Position numbers and translations under genes: made by a program
From: Thuidium tamariscinum
Lineage: Eukaryota; Streptophyta; Bryopsida; Hypnales; Thuidiaceae
NCBI GenBank assembly: GCA_947034885.2
Contig: OX344751.2
Span: 9,300,001-9,364,000 of the forward strand
Length of the DNA stretch: 64,000 nt
Direction of reading: 5' to 3'
Part shown: in pieces, positions 11,805-24,468 of the stretch
Layout of the letters: each line of letters begins with the position of its first letter
How positions within the stretch are numbered: the first letter of the stretch is position 1
Notes under the pieces: generated by a model
The model's input: the letters and a program-made list of their open reading frames with translations, nothing else
What the model was told of the DNA's origin: nothing
Databases searched by the model: none

Positions 11805-12190
11805 CAGTGGAAACACCCAAAACCGTCCATTTAAGGAATTCAGCATAGTTGGAGGGAGATTTTCCTAAAATTGATATTTTTCTAGTATTACCGAGTGAAA
11901 ATTATGAATATTCAAAAAAAGAAATAAACTTTTTGGGCATTGTATGTAATTTCTATGTTTTTTTGAAGTGATGGGTGCCTAGACCACTGAAAGTGTCCGG
12001 TAGGTGCACCCAAAACTGAACCCTGCGAAAATCAGCCATGAGCCAACCAGATTTTCTTAAGTGTCCTTCACCTGTGTCAACAAATTATTTTCACACATGT
12101 GTCAAACACATTAACTACACTCTAGGGACATATTTGAGTGACTCTACACTCCACTGCAAGGTACAGGGACGGGAATGGGTGTTTCTCCCT
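11805..12190. mobile_element. MITE alpha, GGAAACACCCA ends, TA target
   Basis: Left end CAGTGGAAACACCCA after TA (11803-11804); right end TGGGTGTTTCTCCCT before TA (12191-12192); 386 bp. The corresponding place in block Y copy 2 (near 24708) has no such sequence. A close relative of 383 bp lies at 26491-26873, and degraded relatives at about 15455-15815 and 57219-57590. Confidence 0.75.
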
Positions 12191-12352
12191 TAGTGTGGTG
12201 TGTGAAGGGCAGGGACAGGGTTGTTTTTTCTGGCGATTTATCGCCAGCTTCCCGCTCTGGCTCACCAGTGTTCGGGGCTCCCTCCCAATATTGGCCTCTG
12301 GTGGGAGGCCACAAAGGGCTTTACTGTAGATGAACAGTACCCAAAAAAAAAA

Positions 12353-12585
12353 ACTGGGCAGGGAGAACTGACCCCTTTATTGCCCCAGTCAACAGCAGGT
12401 TGACTAAATTGTCCCCTATTTTGTGCCATATATTTCGGATTTTCTTCACACCTCCCAACTAATTGAGGGCCTCTGATTCCATAAATGAATTCAGAATTTG
12501 CAAAAAAAAAAATTTGCAAAAAATAAAAAATTTCAAGGTTTGTCCCAGCAGAGCAATAAGGGGGTCAATTCACCCTGGCCGTGTG
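12353..12585. mobile_element. MITE beta with ~28-bp inverted repeats
   Basis: The left arm GGGCAGGGAGAACTGACCCC continues into TTTATTGC; the right arm is the inverse (GCAATAAGGGGGTCAATTCA then CCCTGGCC). It lies inside the stretch 11.80-12.59 kb that is absent from block Y copy 2. The exact ends and target duplication are unclear; the intervening 12193-12352 has no structure I can name. Confidence 0.55.
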
Positions 12586-12589
12586 GTGA

Positions 12590-13205
12590 ATTGGTGACCA
12601 AGTCATCGCACCAGCCAACATTCAGGAAGATCAGTTCACTTAGTATTAACATGCAACGATGCAATGTCTCAGCCTTGATGTACAGTTCAGTACAGTAACT
12701 TAAGCTTAAAAATACATAGTGACAGTGAGAAATATTTCACACCTAACGGTGACTTCTTCAAGCACTAAGTGGACAGTGGAGGCTCAATGTGATGAGCAGC
12801 TCTAAGTTACGTTAGTGGGTAGGTGGAAGCCCAATGTGATAAGCAAGAGTGGACAGGTGGAGGCTTAGTACTCTCATGACTGAGCAAGGTGAAGGCTAGT
12901 TCTCCTGGAAGTTTTGCAACTAAGTTATTCTCCTTTGCTTTCACAGACTGAAGTCCTGGCGGGCAGTGGTTGGGAAGCAAGCATCAATCGTGCGTTTGTC
13001 TGCACTTGAGTTGATTTGGAAGGGGCGGTGGACATCACACTCCTTGTTAGAAACAGGCTGTTGTACATGCTTCAGTACTTGACAGAGAGAGAGAGCTGGT
13101 CATGAGCGTGTGAAGCGCATTATTTACTGTGGAGTCTCCGAGGGAAGCGCATTCTGGATCGAATGAAGGTACACCACTCGGACCCTGTCGTGGATTCCAG
13201 GCAAG
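12590..13205. repeat. repeat block Y, copy 1, right part
   Basis: Aligns to 24712-25256 (shared GGTGACCAAGTCATC, CATGCAACGATGCAATGTCT, GTCGTGGATTCCAGGCAAG). It contains expansions of a GTGGACAGGTGGAGGC-like unit near 12770-12860. Homology to the second copy ends at GGCAAG (13204), where family-3 flanking sequence begins. Confidence 0.6.
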
Positions 13206-13249
13206 TTTAAGTTTGAACATCACGAAGTTCAGGAGAAATTTTAGCTAAA

Positions 13250-13979
13250 CCCTTAAAGGACAAGCCTATAAACATTGATTTTAAGCCTCAATGCCACCAC
13301 ACAGTTTGTTGTCATTTTTGAATTAGATATGTATGAAATTTTTTATACTTATTTTTCAAAGATGAAGCTAAGTACATGTCTTCTTCACTTCACAAAATTT
13401 TGAGATTTCTTTATAAAAACTGATTTTTATGAGAATTTTTTAAGAAATATTGAAGAAAAATCAGATGAAATAAAAAATTATTTCAAAAAATCTTAAAATT
13501 ATGATATGAGTGTAAATTATAGGGGAAAACATCATGGTGTAAACTCTAATCCCATGTTATTCCATAATTAGAGTATAGAAGACATGAAAAATATAATTCA
13601 AAGTTCAAATTGCAATAAAATATTCAATATTACAAATTTTCCCAAAATTCCAATTGGAGATGAAATTCAAATAGATGACCTTGATTTTATTAGTCACGCT
13701 CAAATTCAAAAAATATCATTTTTGTGAAGAAATTTCAGATTTAGAACAAAGAGCCACAGCTTCACAAAATACATTGAAAATAATATAGGTTGGGGTCCGT
13801 TTTTTTACTAATTTCTTATTCATGTGAAATAAAAAAACCTCACAAGACTAAAAAATGAATTAAGTACTCTTCATAATCCTTTGTAAAAGGTCAAGGAAAA
13901 AGAAATTGTTTTCAACATCCTTCCACATTGGTGCAACATCATCCAAATGCTACAAAATGGTGTTGCCGGCATTACTAGG
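13250..13979. mobile_element. TTAA-class repeat, family 3 (copy 2)
   Basis: Same ends as 7380-8105: CCCTTAAAGGACAAGCC after TAAA, and ATTACTAGG before TTAA (13980-13983). It is very similar to the 7.4-kb copy along its whole length and less similar to the 32.6 and 53.1 kb copies, so these two are the youngest pair. Confidence 0.6.
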
Positions 13980-13983
13980 TTAA

Positions 13984-16900
13984 CTACCTAAAATCCTACA
14001 TTTTCATAAGCCAACTAGTTGTTTAAATATACATTAGGCTAGGTCTTAAAAAATTACAGAATATTTTCTTTTTTCCCTCCAAAATCATCAATTTTTTTCC
14101 TAAAACTTTAAACTCAATTCACCGGCTAACTTGTAACAAAATGCCAGTACTCCCAGTTCATTGGAACATCCTTGTTCACCAACTCATATTAAATTCAAAT
14201 TTATTCTAAATGCAAGGGCAACCAAAGGGCTCAATCCATCAGTAAGATGTTTTTAATACTTGTAAATTAGAATAAAATGATTGTACATATTACGTTGCTT
14301 TATGATCCATAAAATGCATTGGTAATCCAAACTAGCATTCACTACAAGAGAAAGAGATGTTTTAAATGAGTTTTTAAGTATAGTCCTAAACATAAGATTA
14401 TATGTAATGATCATTAAGGCAATGTTCAATAAATATTTGCTAGAAATATATATATTTTGAACCACTTACCTTATTGTGTAGATGCTTGTTGCTTGATTTT
14501 AGACATTCAAGTAGATGCGCATAGGATTGAAAAGAGCATTCAAAGCTATGTTGCTAGTGAATGATTTTAGTAGTTGCTTGCTCTATTAAAAAAAAAGATT
14601 TATTACAAGTCCTAGGAATTCAAATAGCAACTTACAATGCTTGTACTTTGAAAAATTGTGAGTAATTCATGCTAACTTCTAAATTTGTAATTAAAACACC
14701 CACTTCATTGTTCTTCAATCTTCTTCCTTCCAAAAAATTCTCATACAAATTTACATCCACAAATTTCTCCAAAGGGACCTGCTTCTTGAGTCGTATACCT
14801 TAGTGATGCCCCAAATTTGAACATTCATCCACATGTTCAATAGAAAACATGACATTAGCACACACCATAGGTGTATCCCAAAATCTATTTTCATTCATAT
14901 TTTGGCAATTTCATCCACTTTTTTTTTTTTTTTCTCTTTTGAAGTTTTTCAGTGAGAAAACTTAACATTTATTCACTGTGTTTTAGCCAAATTTATTTTT
15001 TGGGGTGCAATATGTTACTATCTTGCCCCCTCCAAAGCAATGAGCTACATCATCCCTTTTTTTTTTTTAAAAATGGGGCCAGAAAGCACCTGACTTCAAA
15101 TTATATTACCTGGCCAAAATGCCTTTAAGAATTTTTCAAACAAATAGCGGTTAAAATGCAGCCTAGGGGTTAGGTGTTGTGGCCTTAAAATCCTAGTCCT
15201 ACCTTAAAATCCTAGTCCTACCTTCCACAATAATTGCCTACTTCGTAGCCTCTAGGGGGTTGTGTTTTCAATCTTGCATGCCTAATTGTGGCCACCGTCT
15301 CTTCGTTCACCTACCAAGCTTTGGATATGTGTGCATTTGTCCTTTCTGGTGTTTATGTCCAATTTTGTTTGCCACCAGATTGCATAATTACTAGACATTC
15401 AAAAGCCCTATACAGATATTGGTCCCTGAGCTCATGTGCTTACAATTTTCCAAATAAGGAATTTAGCTTAGTTGGAGGCATCTTTTTCTAAAACCAATAT
15501 TTCTCTAGTATTAGCAAGTGAAAATCATGAATATGTAAAAAAAGAAATAGAATTTTCAGGCATCGTATGTAATTTCTATGTTTTTTCAAAGTGTGGGCTC
15601 CTTAGACCAATGAAACTGTTCAATAGATGCCCCCAAAACTAAACCCTGCTAAAATGAACAGTGAGCCAATCAAATTTTGGTATGTGTTGTTAATTTCTAT
15701 TAACAAATTAGAGTTAAGCATTTGACAAACACATTAACTCAAATCTAGGGACGGTTTTGAATGAGTCTGGGGTCTAATGCAAGGTACAAGTGTGGTATTG
15801 GAGGTTTTTTACTTAAGTTTATTGCAAAAAAAATTTGTGCCTACTTATGACTTCTTCATTTCAAATACAAATCTAGTTGGGCAACTTGATTGGGATGCAA
15901 TTTTATTGAATAGAGTGACAATGACTATCTGGTAGGGTTTGGGTCCATGTTAAATGTCTTGTCTTCTACATTGAAATTTCTAGGGATGCAGCTATCAAGT
16001 TTGACAGAGAACAAGTCCTACTCCTTTAGGTTCTACTAGGTGCTTGTATTGAGCTGTTTTGTAGGTATTGAGTTGTTTTAAAGGCATATTAGATTCTTTT
16101 ATTTGCTAGTGAATCCATAATTTTGTCTACTGCTGTGAAACCTCAACATATTATTTAGTGTTTTGTATTTGTGGGGAGAATCTGAAGGAGGGGAAGGATA
16201 ATTCATGTAAGGTGGGTACACCCAAAAGCGCCCTGTTCCTAAAAGCGCCATCTACAGCGCACATACATTTCCGAAATCAGTCATGTTCACAGACTGTAGA
16301 TGGCGCTTTCAGAAATAGACTTTGACTGTTAATAACTTTTGCATACAGTATCCAAATCCTACGTTCTTTGGTGCGTTGGAACATGCTTTCACTTGCCAAC
16401 AAGACTACATAAAAATTTGAACTAATTAATAGTAGGAACTAGGCTCAGTATGAATAAGTGGCGCTTTTGGGTGTACCTACCTTATTGTATATTTTTGTGG
16501 TTTGCTTCTTGGTCTGTTTCTGTAGCCCTGACTTTTCTTGTTTTCACCGATGACGAAACTTTGGGACACAATTCTCTTTTTCCTTGTCCAGCCTTTCGGG
16601 GCTTGGCTGTTCTGTTTCTTGTTCACTTTAATTCAATGGGTCTCCATTTGATTCCAAAAAAAACAAAACAAAACTTTGGGACACAATGAGACTAGTGTGT
16701 TGATTCATGCTCAGTTGTGCTATGGTTACCAATAGTGTGGGCATTTTTTTTTATCATGTTATATCCATTGGTAGTGTGTTATTCTCCTTGTGCAACTCCT
16801 GCTATCACACATTAGACATCAGATATGTCTTGTAAATTGCTTTGTGTTGTTTGGAGTGATTGTATATTTTGGGAATTCCATGTTCATTTGACATGGAAGG

Positions 16901-17885
16901 CAAATTTTGATGATCAAGGTAGTGAGCAGCCTTTTTTTTTACTTTTTAAGAAAGTTCCCACATGGCGATCACTTCAAATTTGGTGAAGTATTGTATTTCT
17001 ACATTCATCTGTCTTTTGGGCATAAAAACACTTTTCAATCATATTCATATATTTTTCATTCAAATTTGGAAACTTCATCCATATCTAAAAGAGAATTATA
17101 AACTTTGTAGTGAAAAAAAGACATTTATTTTGAAATGGTGCAATTTGGCCCCATGGTGCCGAAAAAGAAGGGCTGGAAGTGAGAATCCTTGCGTATGATG
17201 TAATGTGTGAAGAAACAAAAGGTTTGTTTGGTTTTTTTCTTCAAGTGACTATATTGCACAAAGTCATTGAATGAGTTCATTTTCTTTTAAAGGATTTGAT
17301 GAGATTTTTCTATACCAAATTGTAAAATTAGGTTGTCTCTACAAGTAGATTGTTTTACCCAAGAAAGTTACTTTAAAAGACTACAAGCCATCAAAGGTCA
17401 ATAATTATTTCTACAAGTAATTCCATTCGAATTTACACATGGAGGTTCATGAGTTCCAATTACACCAACAACTAATTCAAAAGTAGTGCATTCTTGTATA
17501 ATAACAATAAATATTTAGATAGTGTGAACTATCGAGAAATTAGTGAAAGGCAACCTAAATTCACTATTTAATGTCGGATCATTGAATTGCAACTTTGTAC
17601 TAGTGTTGCTCTAGTATAAGACCATTCTATTTTTAAGTATTGGTTGTTGTTTGCTACATTGAAGTATGTTGGAAATCAAGTGGAAGGAACAAATTGTAGA
17701 TTCCAAATACTTAGGGGCTTGTTTGTTTTTTGCTATTGTTAATGAATGGTTTATATCTTTTTTCACTTGGTGTCTAATTTTATCCACAATACCCTATGAG
17801 TTTGTCTTCTTTTTCTTTTTTTCTTTTTTTGTGACAATTCTCCCAAGTGCATCACAATGTTCTAACAATTTTGCCTCTTTAGTTT
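13984..17885. repeat. repeat block Z, copy 1, no gene
   Basis: Long non-coding stretch collinear with 53640-54807, 56388-57590 and 59012-59790. Shared strings include TGGAACATC, CCAGAAAGCACC, TCTTCGTTCACCTACCAAGC, TTTAGGTTCTACTAGG and GATGATCAAGGTAGTGAG. Copy 2 has extra insertions (about 54.8-56.4 kb; the foldback at 57.6-59.0 kb), while copy 1 has an extra ~650 bp around 16118-16768. Short frames in it are not conserved between the copies. A poly-T tract sits at 14919-14933. Confidence 0.6.
16210..16482. mobile_element. MITE with AGGTGGGTACACCC ends, TA flanks, internal hairpin
   Basis: Left end AGGTGGGTACACCCAAAAGC after TA (16208-16209); right end GCTTTTGGGTGTACCTACCT before TA (16483-16484). 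The ends match over about 23 bp with one mismatch. A second, internal inverted repeat (AAAGCGCCATCTACAG and its inverse CTGTAGATGGCGCTTT, about 16243-16303) lies near the left end. It falls within sequence missing from the 59-kb copy of block Z. Confidence 0.75.
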
Positions 17886-17889
17886 TTAA

Positions 17890-18510
17890 CCCGTAAATGT
17901 TCAAGGCCTATTCTAAGTGTCTTAGAATTTGCTCTTAATTGAACAAAATGCCAACATTTTGATAAGTTGTATCAATTTTTTTGAATTGTAACCGCACAAA
18001 TTGAAACTAGACATGTTAGAGATCACTTTGGAAAAGAAAACACAACAAAATCACTTACAAAGTGAAAGATTATAATGTTTGACAATGAGGGTGTTAAAAC
18101 TACAGAAAACTTTGAATCCTCTTTTTACAAGTTAGATCTAAAACAATGGTGACCAAAAAAATATGAGGTTAAAGGGCCTAACATATATTACCCCAATCAA
18201 ATTATGGCTTCTTAAAAACTGCTCTATAATTTTTTAAATGAATTTTGAATGTGATTTTTGATCCAAGATCTAGTATATTTGAGGCTCATTTCCATACGCA
18301 AAGTCAAGATTGCAATGGTACCCTTGCATAAAAATTTGAATAGAAAAATCACTATTAGTTATTTTGAAGATCGAATTTTTGATACTAAAACTAGACTTCA
18401 GGAAGAAATTTCAAAAAATATTAAAATACTAAAAATAGGAACTTAATTAAGTTTTATTTAACATAAAAGTTTTGCAAACACCATATTCAGGTGCCCAAGG
18501 CATTTAGGGG
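17890..18510. mobile_element. TTAA-flanked element, family 4
   Basis: TTAA (17886-17889), then CCCGTAAATG; right end GGCATTTAGGGG, then TTAA (18511-18514). Terminal repeats match at 9 of 10 positions. Length 621 bp, with no transposase frame. The internal sequence is distinct from families 1-3. No empty site is available in the window. Confidence 0.6.
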
Positions 18511-18517
18511 TTAAACA

Positions 18518-18790
18518 CATTAGATGAAATTTGAGGGCATTAGGAGACTATAGGTTCCCGGACTGCAAGAACGTAGTTTCTGCCCTGTGAACTCAAATCC
18601 TACGTGGTTGCCACCCTGCCATATTTTAAATTTATTTATTTTCAATTTTTTTTCTTAAATTACTTTCATATTTCAGGACCCAAATTTATTTATTTGATAA
18701 AAATCGGCCTGACAGCGGCCAACGGCATTGGGAGCCATTTCGGGAGTAGACCCGAAACAGCCCTGTAATGCCCTCAAATTTCATCTAATG
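18518..18790. mobile_element. MITE-like unit with perfect 25-bp inverted repeat
   Basis: CATTAGATGAAATTTGAGGG with CATTA (18518-18542) is repeated exactly in inverse at 18766-18790. The interior is GC-richer than its surroundings and has a small hairpin (TTTCGGG...CCCGAAA, about 18738-18757). No target duplication is evident, so the outer boundary may lie further out. Confidence 0.6.
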
Positions 18791-20594
18791 CGTTTTTCAA
18801 GTGCCAAAATTTGTCACCATGTCTAGACAATTTTTCCCAAATAGATCATCAATAAGACTCATCTTTTCTAGTCAGATTAATTTCCAAAAATGTAACCCTC
18901 ACCATGTGGGCTATGGAAAGAAAATGTTTGACTAAATCACTCTATTGTACAAGTTACGTGACTTTGAATTAACCGTTGAAAAGATGGTTAATGTCCATGC
19001 TTGGTTAAACTTCATTAGATTTCTACATTAAAGCATACATTTCAAAAACTTGATTTTTTTCACATGTATTAATACATGTCTTAAATTCTATCTCATTATT
19101 TTCATTCTTCTTTTCATAACTAAAAAAATAAAAAAGATTTTTATATGATTTTAAGAAAAAAAATATTTGTAAGAAATATAGTGTTTACAAAATTGCTTGA
19201 AATAAAATGGAATTTTAAGAAAAATGAAAATAATAGTGTCAAAAATATGGTGAAATTGATGGTTGGAAGTACATTTCACCCCCCTAAAAAATACTTTGGG
19301 GGGATGTGTTGAAGTTTGAGGACTTCTTGATGTTGAAGAATTGAATTTTTTTGAATTATAATTAGTTTAAGTAGGTGAGTAGCCTTATAAAGCATTGTTT
19401 TTATAGGCCATCAAATCGTAAATTTTTTTTCTTGAGCAAGACAAAGTAATTTAGTGACAGTTGGAAGCACATCAAATTTGTCAAAAATATGGAAAGTCTT
19501 TTGTGGCAAAAAATCAATTGACTAACTTCATGTAATTTTTTAATAATTCAATAGATTATTTGCTATGCAAGGGATTTTTGTTGATAGATAGGGCATAGTT
19601 GTAGTTATTGTTGGAATATAGGAGCGTATATGACATTCCCGTCTATAACAAAAAGAAGATGAGAAACAAAATGATTTCACTAATCTTTTGGTGTTGCAAA
19701 CAATATGTATGAGATTGTAGAATTGAATCCCACAAAACATATGTTTTTTGAAGAAATGCAATTTTTCATTGTTTTGTGGCAAAAAATCTAAACTTGAAGT
19801 ACTATAAAATTTTGCCAAAAATTGTTCCTAGTGTAGTCAACATCTACCTTGATGTACACTTTAAGATCACACCAAGAGAAATTTGCTAGAGTAAGTTCAA
19901 AAAAGGTGTATTTTAAGCTTTTAAGATGCTATTTGTAAAGTGTAAAAAAAATTATGATTTTAATAAATTTAGAGAAGAAAAAGGAATGAAAAGTAGATTG
20001 TTGGAGCAACATTTTATTAGTTAAGTTTTAAAACATTGGAAATTAGAAACTATAGAAAAATCCAAATTTTGGTTTGAAATGTCCTTTAGAGGCAAAACAA
20101 CAATTCTTCTTAAAATATTTTGCAAGATCAAATGATGAAATTAAACACCTAAAATTGTCAATATAAGAAATGAAACATAGTTGGAAGCACCTTTTTTGAA
20201 AATAATATTTTGTAGTAGTAGCAATCAAAAATCATGAATTAAAAAAAAAAATTAGAATTTTTGGATACGGCATTAAATTTCTACTTGTTTTCAAAGTGGA
20301 AGCTCCCTAGACCATCAAGCCCATCGTATAGCTAAATTAAAAGTTAAAATCTCACAAAATCAGCAATCAACAATGAACTATTTGTAAGTGTTGTTATTCA
20401 ATGTATTCAGTATGTAACAAATGATGAATAAAAAATTAGGTTTTATCTTAACATATGGCATACAGACTTGACAAAACAATATACATTCAAAGTCTTTGTA
20501 TCATTGATTCTACATTTGGAGACACCAACAGTATATAGCACTTTGAATCTATTTTCTCTTTTTGCATAGCTCCATTGAGTTAGTGGTAGGGGTT
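18791..20594. other. AT-rich stretch, no gene seen
   Basis: Read on both strands; the frames are short and of low-complexity composition. A weak relative of MITE alpha may lie around 20190-20400 (the string AGTGGAAGCTCCCTAGACCA recalls that family). Nothing else can be supported. Confidence 0.5.
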
Positions 20595-20598
20595 TTAA

Positions 20599-20955
20599 CT
20601 GTAAAGGTTTTTGACTATATTTTCACCAAAAATGCTCAAAAATTGTAATTTCTAATATAAGTGTAAAGTTTTAGAAAAAATCAAATTTTTTCACATGTAA
20701 TTGTATGATCTTTGAGTAAGGTGGTTTGAGAAAATGCAGAAAAAATTTCAGAAATTTTCACCTTGTAGATTAGGAGATATTAGCATTTGAATTGATCAAA
20801 ATCCTTTTTTTATCCCTACAAAAAACCCGAGCAGTTGCTCTTCACAAGGTCACATTTATATGAAAAAAATGTTGAGAATGGTGGTTACTCTTTGAATTCA
20901 TTCTTCAATGCCAGTTGGCTACATGCTCAAAAATTTTCAAATCATTTCAAAAATG
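20599..20955. mobile_element. truncated TTAA family 1 element (left end)
   Basis: Starts CTGTAAAGGTTTTTGACTAT after TTAA (20595-20598) and follows the 8664-9606 element (TTGGCTACATGCTCAAA). Similarity is lost near 20955, and no right end is found nearby. Confidence 0.6.
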
Positions 20956-21584
20956 CAGTTATTTTGAAATGGTGATGTTTTAAAATGTTTGAGTTCCTCA
21001 AAACTAAGACTTCATTTTTGCAAAACCAATACTAAACTATAGTCACTGCAATTTTGTCTCAATCAACACCCGATATACTTCTACATTTGCAATTTTAGAA
21101 AAATATATACCCTAATATTACCAAATCCAACCGTTAGATAGGACAACTTGATATACAATAGTATCTCTATAAATTAGTCTATCTTTTATCAAAGAAGTAA
21201 CAAAAGAGAGATGTCAATTTCAATCTGTATATGTTTCATTGTCCATGAACCAAGCGTCTAAGTACTACGGTAGAAGGCTTGAGAACACATTGGGCACTAA
21301 AACCACTCACTTCCTCAGATATATATTGTTGGTACATGTTTCTTCTTTATCTTTGTAGGAATGTACATTTGAGGAGGTGGGCAGTTTTAGAGCCCTATGC
21401 CATCCTAACTTTAGAAAATTGTGACTAATTCTACAAAGCTCCAAAAAATATGAAACGACTTGAATTAAATGACAATTCTACTTATCTTTTAAGGAAAATT
21501 TACTGAAATATATTTCAAGACATTTCACCTCTCTAAATTCAATTTGAGCTCTTAGACATGCAGTTTAAGGACCTCCTACTTTAA
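20956..21584. other. AT-rich stretch with element remnants, no gene
   Basis: About 21361-21580 resembles 56750-56972 (shared CCAAAAAATATGAAAC, ATTTCAAGA, GACCTCCTAC) and is probably a decayed copy of the TA-flanked element there. The rest has no recognisable content. Confidence 0.4.
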
Positions 21585-22557
21585 CCCTTTGTTGGCCAAG
21601 GCCTAGTTGTGTTTAAAAGCATCCATGCTTTTCAAGCCTTATAAATCAAAATGTCATGAAGGTATGAAATCTCAACCATACAATCTTGTAGTGTGCATAT
21701 TGAAATGATGTGGATCAAATTTGGAGACATTTGGCCTCCTAAATTGCAAGATTATAATGTTTTGATGTTGAAAAAAGATGCTAAAGTTTTCCTAAAAACA
21801 CATTTGGAGGTGAAATTTGATTTCTAAATCTACTCAATTGAGAAAACTTTAAACTAGAAAGTGCTTCAAAACCAACATACAAACACAATGGTGAAAAAAA
21901 TTTCATTCAATTGATTCATTGTCTCTCCAAAATTATTTTGAAATGTCAAAAAATAGTAAAAAAGAATTTGCAAAAAACACATTTGAGGGTGAACCTCCTT
22001 CTACTAAAATGTTTTTCAACCACTTGGAACTTTGTAGATTGATATGAAATTTTAACCATACAAACTACACTAATATTCCCCCCTCCTCCCCCCCCCCAAA
22101 AAAAAAGAAACAAACATTGTATGAAGAAGAAATAAGCCACCAATGTTCATTGTAATTAAAAAATATCTAGGTTTTGAACTTTCAATTGCTACCAAACAAT
22201 TAAAGCAATTTGAATTGAGTGAAAGTTTTATCTCAGTAACTAGACTTTAAGAGCAAAAAAATCAACAAATTTTATTGAAAACAAACATTGGACAAAAGAG
22301 ATACAAGCCCTCAAAGGTTCTAGCCATCAAAATGCAATTTGGTAAACTCAAATTGAATTTGTGAACTTTAAATGGCTATCAAATGATATGTACATTGTAG
22401 ATTGATTTGAAACTTTTACTACACATACACGACTATTATGTGCAACTTTTCCAACAAGTTTTATTGAATTCAAACATTGGATGCAAAAGTTATAGCATTT
22501 TGAATTGGAGTGCCAAACTATACGAGGACACTTTTCATCCCCTTAGGCAATGAAGAG
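21585..22557. mobile_element. TTAA-flanked element, family 2 (second copy)
   Basis: TTAA (21581-21584), then CCCTTTGTTGGCC; right end GGCAATGAAGAG, then TTAA (22558-22561). It is collinear with 10364-11555 minus the nested MITE, and provides that MITE's empty site at 22434. An A/C-rich slippage tract sits at 22079-22106. Confidence 0.7.
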
Positions 22558-22561
22558 TTAA

Positions 22562-23283
22562 GGGGTGAATGCAAGAAACACTTGTACTATTTGTTGCATT
22601 TGGCTGATTTTTTCGGGAGCACTTTAAAATTAGAAAAATAACTTTTAAAAAATATAAAAAATATGTTTAATGTAAAGACCTCTAAGATGAAGAAAACCAC
22701 TAAAGGAAATTTGTTAAAAAAATCTCTAAGTAGGAGAACTTGAAAAGTGCCAAACCTCAAGAAAATACATACTTTGATATTTTAATTAGTAAAAAATAGA
22801 AAAAAATTCATAAAAAAAAGAATTTCCATTTGCAAAAAATTTATGGAGATGGTTATTATTCCAAAAGATCACCAAAATCATTTTTTTACAGGTTTTCAAA
22901 AAAAATGTAGAACGAGGCCCACTTTGTGGACTTGTACACCACATAACAATAACTTTTCTTGAAATCCCTTTCTTGAAAAGCTAAAAATCTACTAGAAGAC
23001 CATTTCATCCAAACTTGAGCTCAAAATCATTAAAATAAAGGCACTCAATAGTACAAAAAAACCTCCAAATTGGCATTTGTGATATTCAATCACTAAAACT
23101 ATTTTAATAGTAATTCATTTTTGAAAATTATAAAAAAAATTACGTAAGGTTTATAATAGTTAAGAGTACCTTTTCTATAAATTTCGAATCACTTCGAGTT
23201 AAAATCAAAAAGTTATGGTCAAAAAACATATCAGCACATGGTGGGTGATACAAAATAGTACAAGTAATTTTGGCATTCACCCT
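22562..23283. mobile_element. MITE with GGGGTGAATGC ends
   Basis: GGGGTGAATGCAAGAAACAC at the left, TTTTGGCATTCACCCT at the right. The interior is homologous to the 5518-6254 element (AAGAAAACCACTAAAGGAAA-like and CTAAGTAGGAGAACT strings). It abuts the right TTAA of the family 2 element. The right junction continues into block Y sequence. Confidence 0.6.
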
Positions 23284-24152
23284 AAGAGGTTAACTTTTGT
23301 CAATGCAAAGGCTTCTCCATAGTTAAGTAAGATGGAGGCACAAGTTACCAATCATTTAAGCAATTGTAGAGTAGATGGTGCTTAATATGAGTTGGTGGAC
23401 ATTTTTCACATGTAGGAAGATAAGAAATACAGAAATTGCAAAATTTTCAAAATTTTCTTCCCGAAATTGTATTTACAATGAATTTTGAGAAGCAAAAACT
23501 GCATTGCACTAATAGCTAATGTTTTGAATCTTCCAACTCTGATCATTCCATAATTGCTTTCTGCAATCTTTTCTTCTTCACTAATTTTGGTAATTTGGGG
23601 CATGTGTCATTCCTTTGTTAGTCTCAACTTCAAAAAGGATCCAAAACATGCAATTCAAGATTTGGTTGGAAATCTTGTCTGGCCTTGATTGGAAATACTG
23701 CACTCCTATAGCAAGATAGACCAATCTAATTGTGTCTACAACCCATTTTAGTCACCCTACATTTGGCCCCATTTCTACCCATTCCACCATCTAAATCTAT
23801 CTAGAAATGATCCAAATCTCTCTAGAAATTTGACAAAATTAGTGCATTAATATCACTTAGGATAACATGTCAATAGGTGATTGGCGGAAACTTAGATGCT
23901 AATAGATACATGAGAAGATGGTAATAGGTTGTTATTAGGGTGTGCATGACCCTAGTTATGGGCATTGTTGTAATTTAGGGCTGAATAGTTTAAAAATTCA
24001 CAGAAATTACATTTTTGATTGGAAAATTATAATTCGACTTGAGTTTGATTTGTGCAACATGTGCACACCTCTACAAAATATATACCCCTCTTGGATTTGG
24101 CCACATGATAGTCAGATTGCAAATCAGGGTGGCGACAAGCTTGTCTCCCTTA
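23284..24152. repeat. repeat block Y, copy 2, left part
   Basis: Aligns to 8564-8663 and 9607-10362. It contains the empty TTAA site (23382-23385) for the 8664-9606 element. No gene is seen. Confidence 0.65.
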
Positions 24153-24465
24153 CGGGGTCCTTACATGTATCGGTGGGCAAGGAAACTTCACAGGGAGTGC
24201 TACAGGAGAAAATAGTCATTGCACTTTCATGTGGCCCCGGTGGGTGGAGAGGGATTAAATAAGAAACGGACACGTATGAGATTCTCTCAAGCTAGCCACC
24301 TCTCCGCCAATGAGATCGTCCACCGGTTGTCCAACCGAATCGGTGAAACTTCCCCTCCTCCTTTCTCGTTTGCCGATCCCGGCAAGACAATCGGTGCTTG
24401 CTGTTTTGTCTCATTCTCACGATTCGCACTGTTGCTGCCCACCGGGTCCGCATGTAAGGAGGCCC
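24153..24465. mobile_element. Tourist-like MITE, TTA target
   Basis: Flanked by TTA at 24150-24152 and 24466-24468. The inverted ends are imperfect: CGGGGTCCTTACATG at the left, CATGTAAGGAGGCCC at the right. Length 313 bp, GC-rich interior. The homologous site in block Y copy 1 (10360) is occupied by a TTAA-class element, so two different insertions used the same position. A 3-bp TTA duplication fits PIF/Harbinger-type elements; a broken Harbinger nuclease gene lies at 63.7-64 kb. Confidence 0.65.
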
Positions 24466-24468
24466 TTA

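Noticed and set aside
16907..17198. Small hydrophobic proteins near 17 kb
   Set aside because: The equivalent frames in the 59.4-59.7 kb copy differ by indels and stops; this is shared non-coding repeat sequence.
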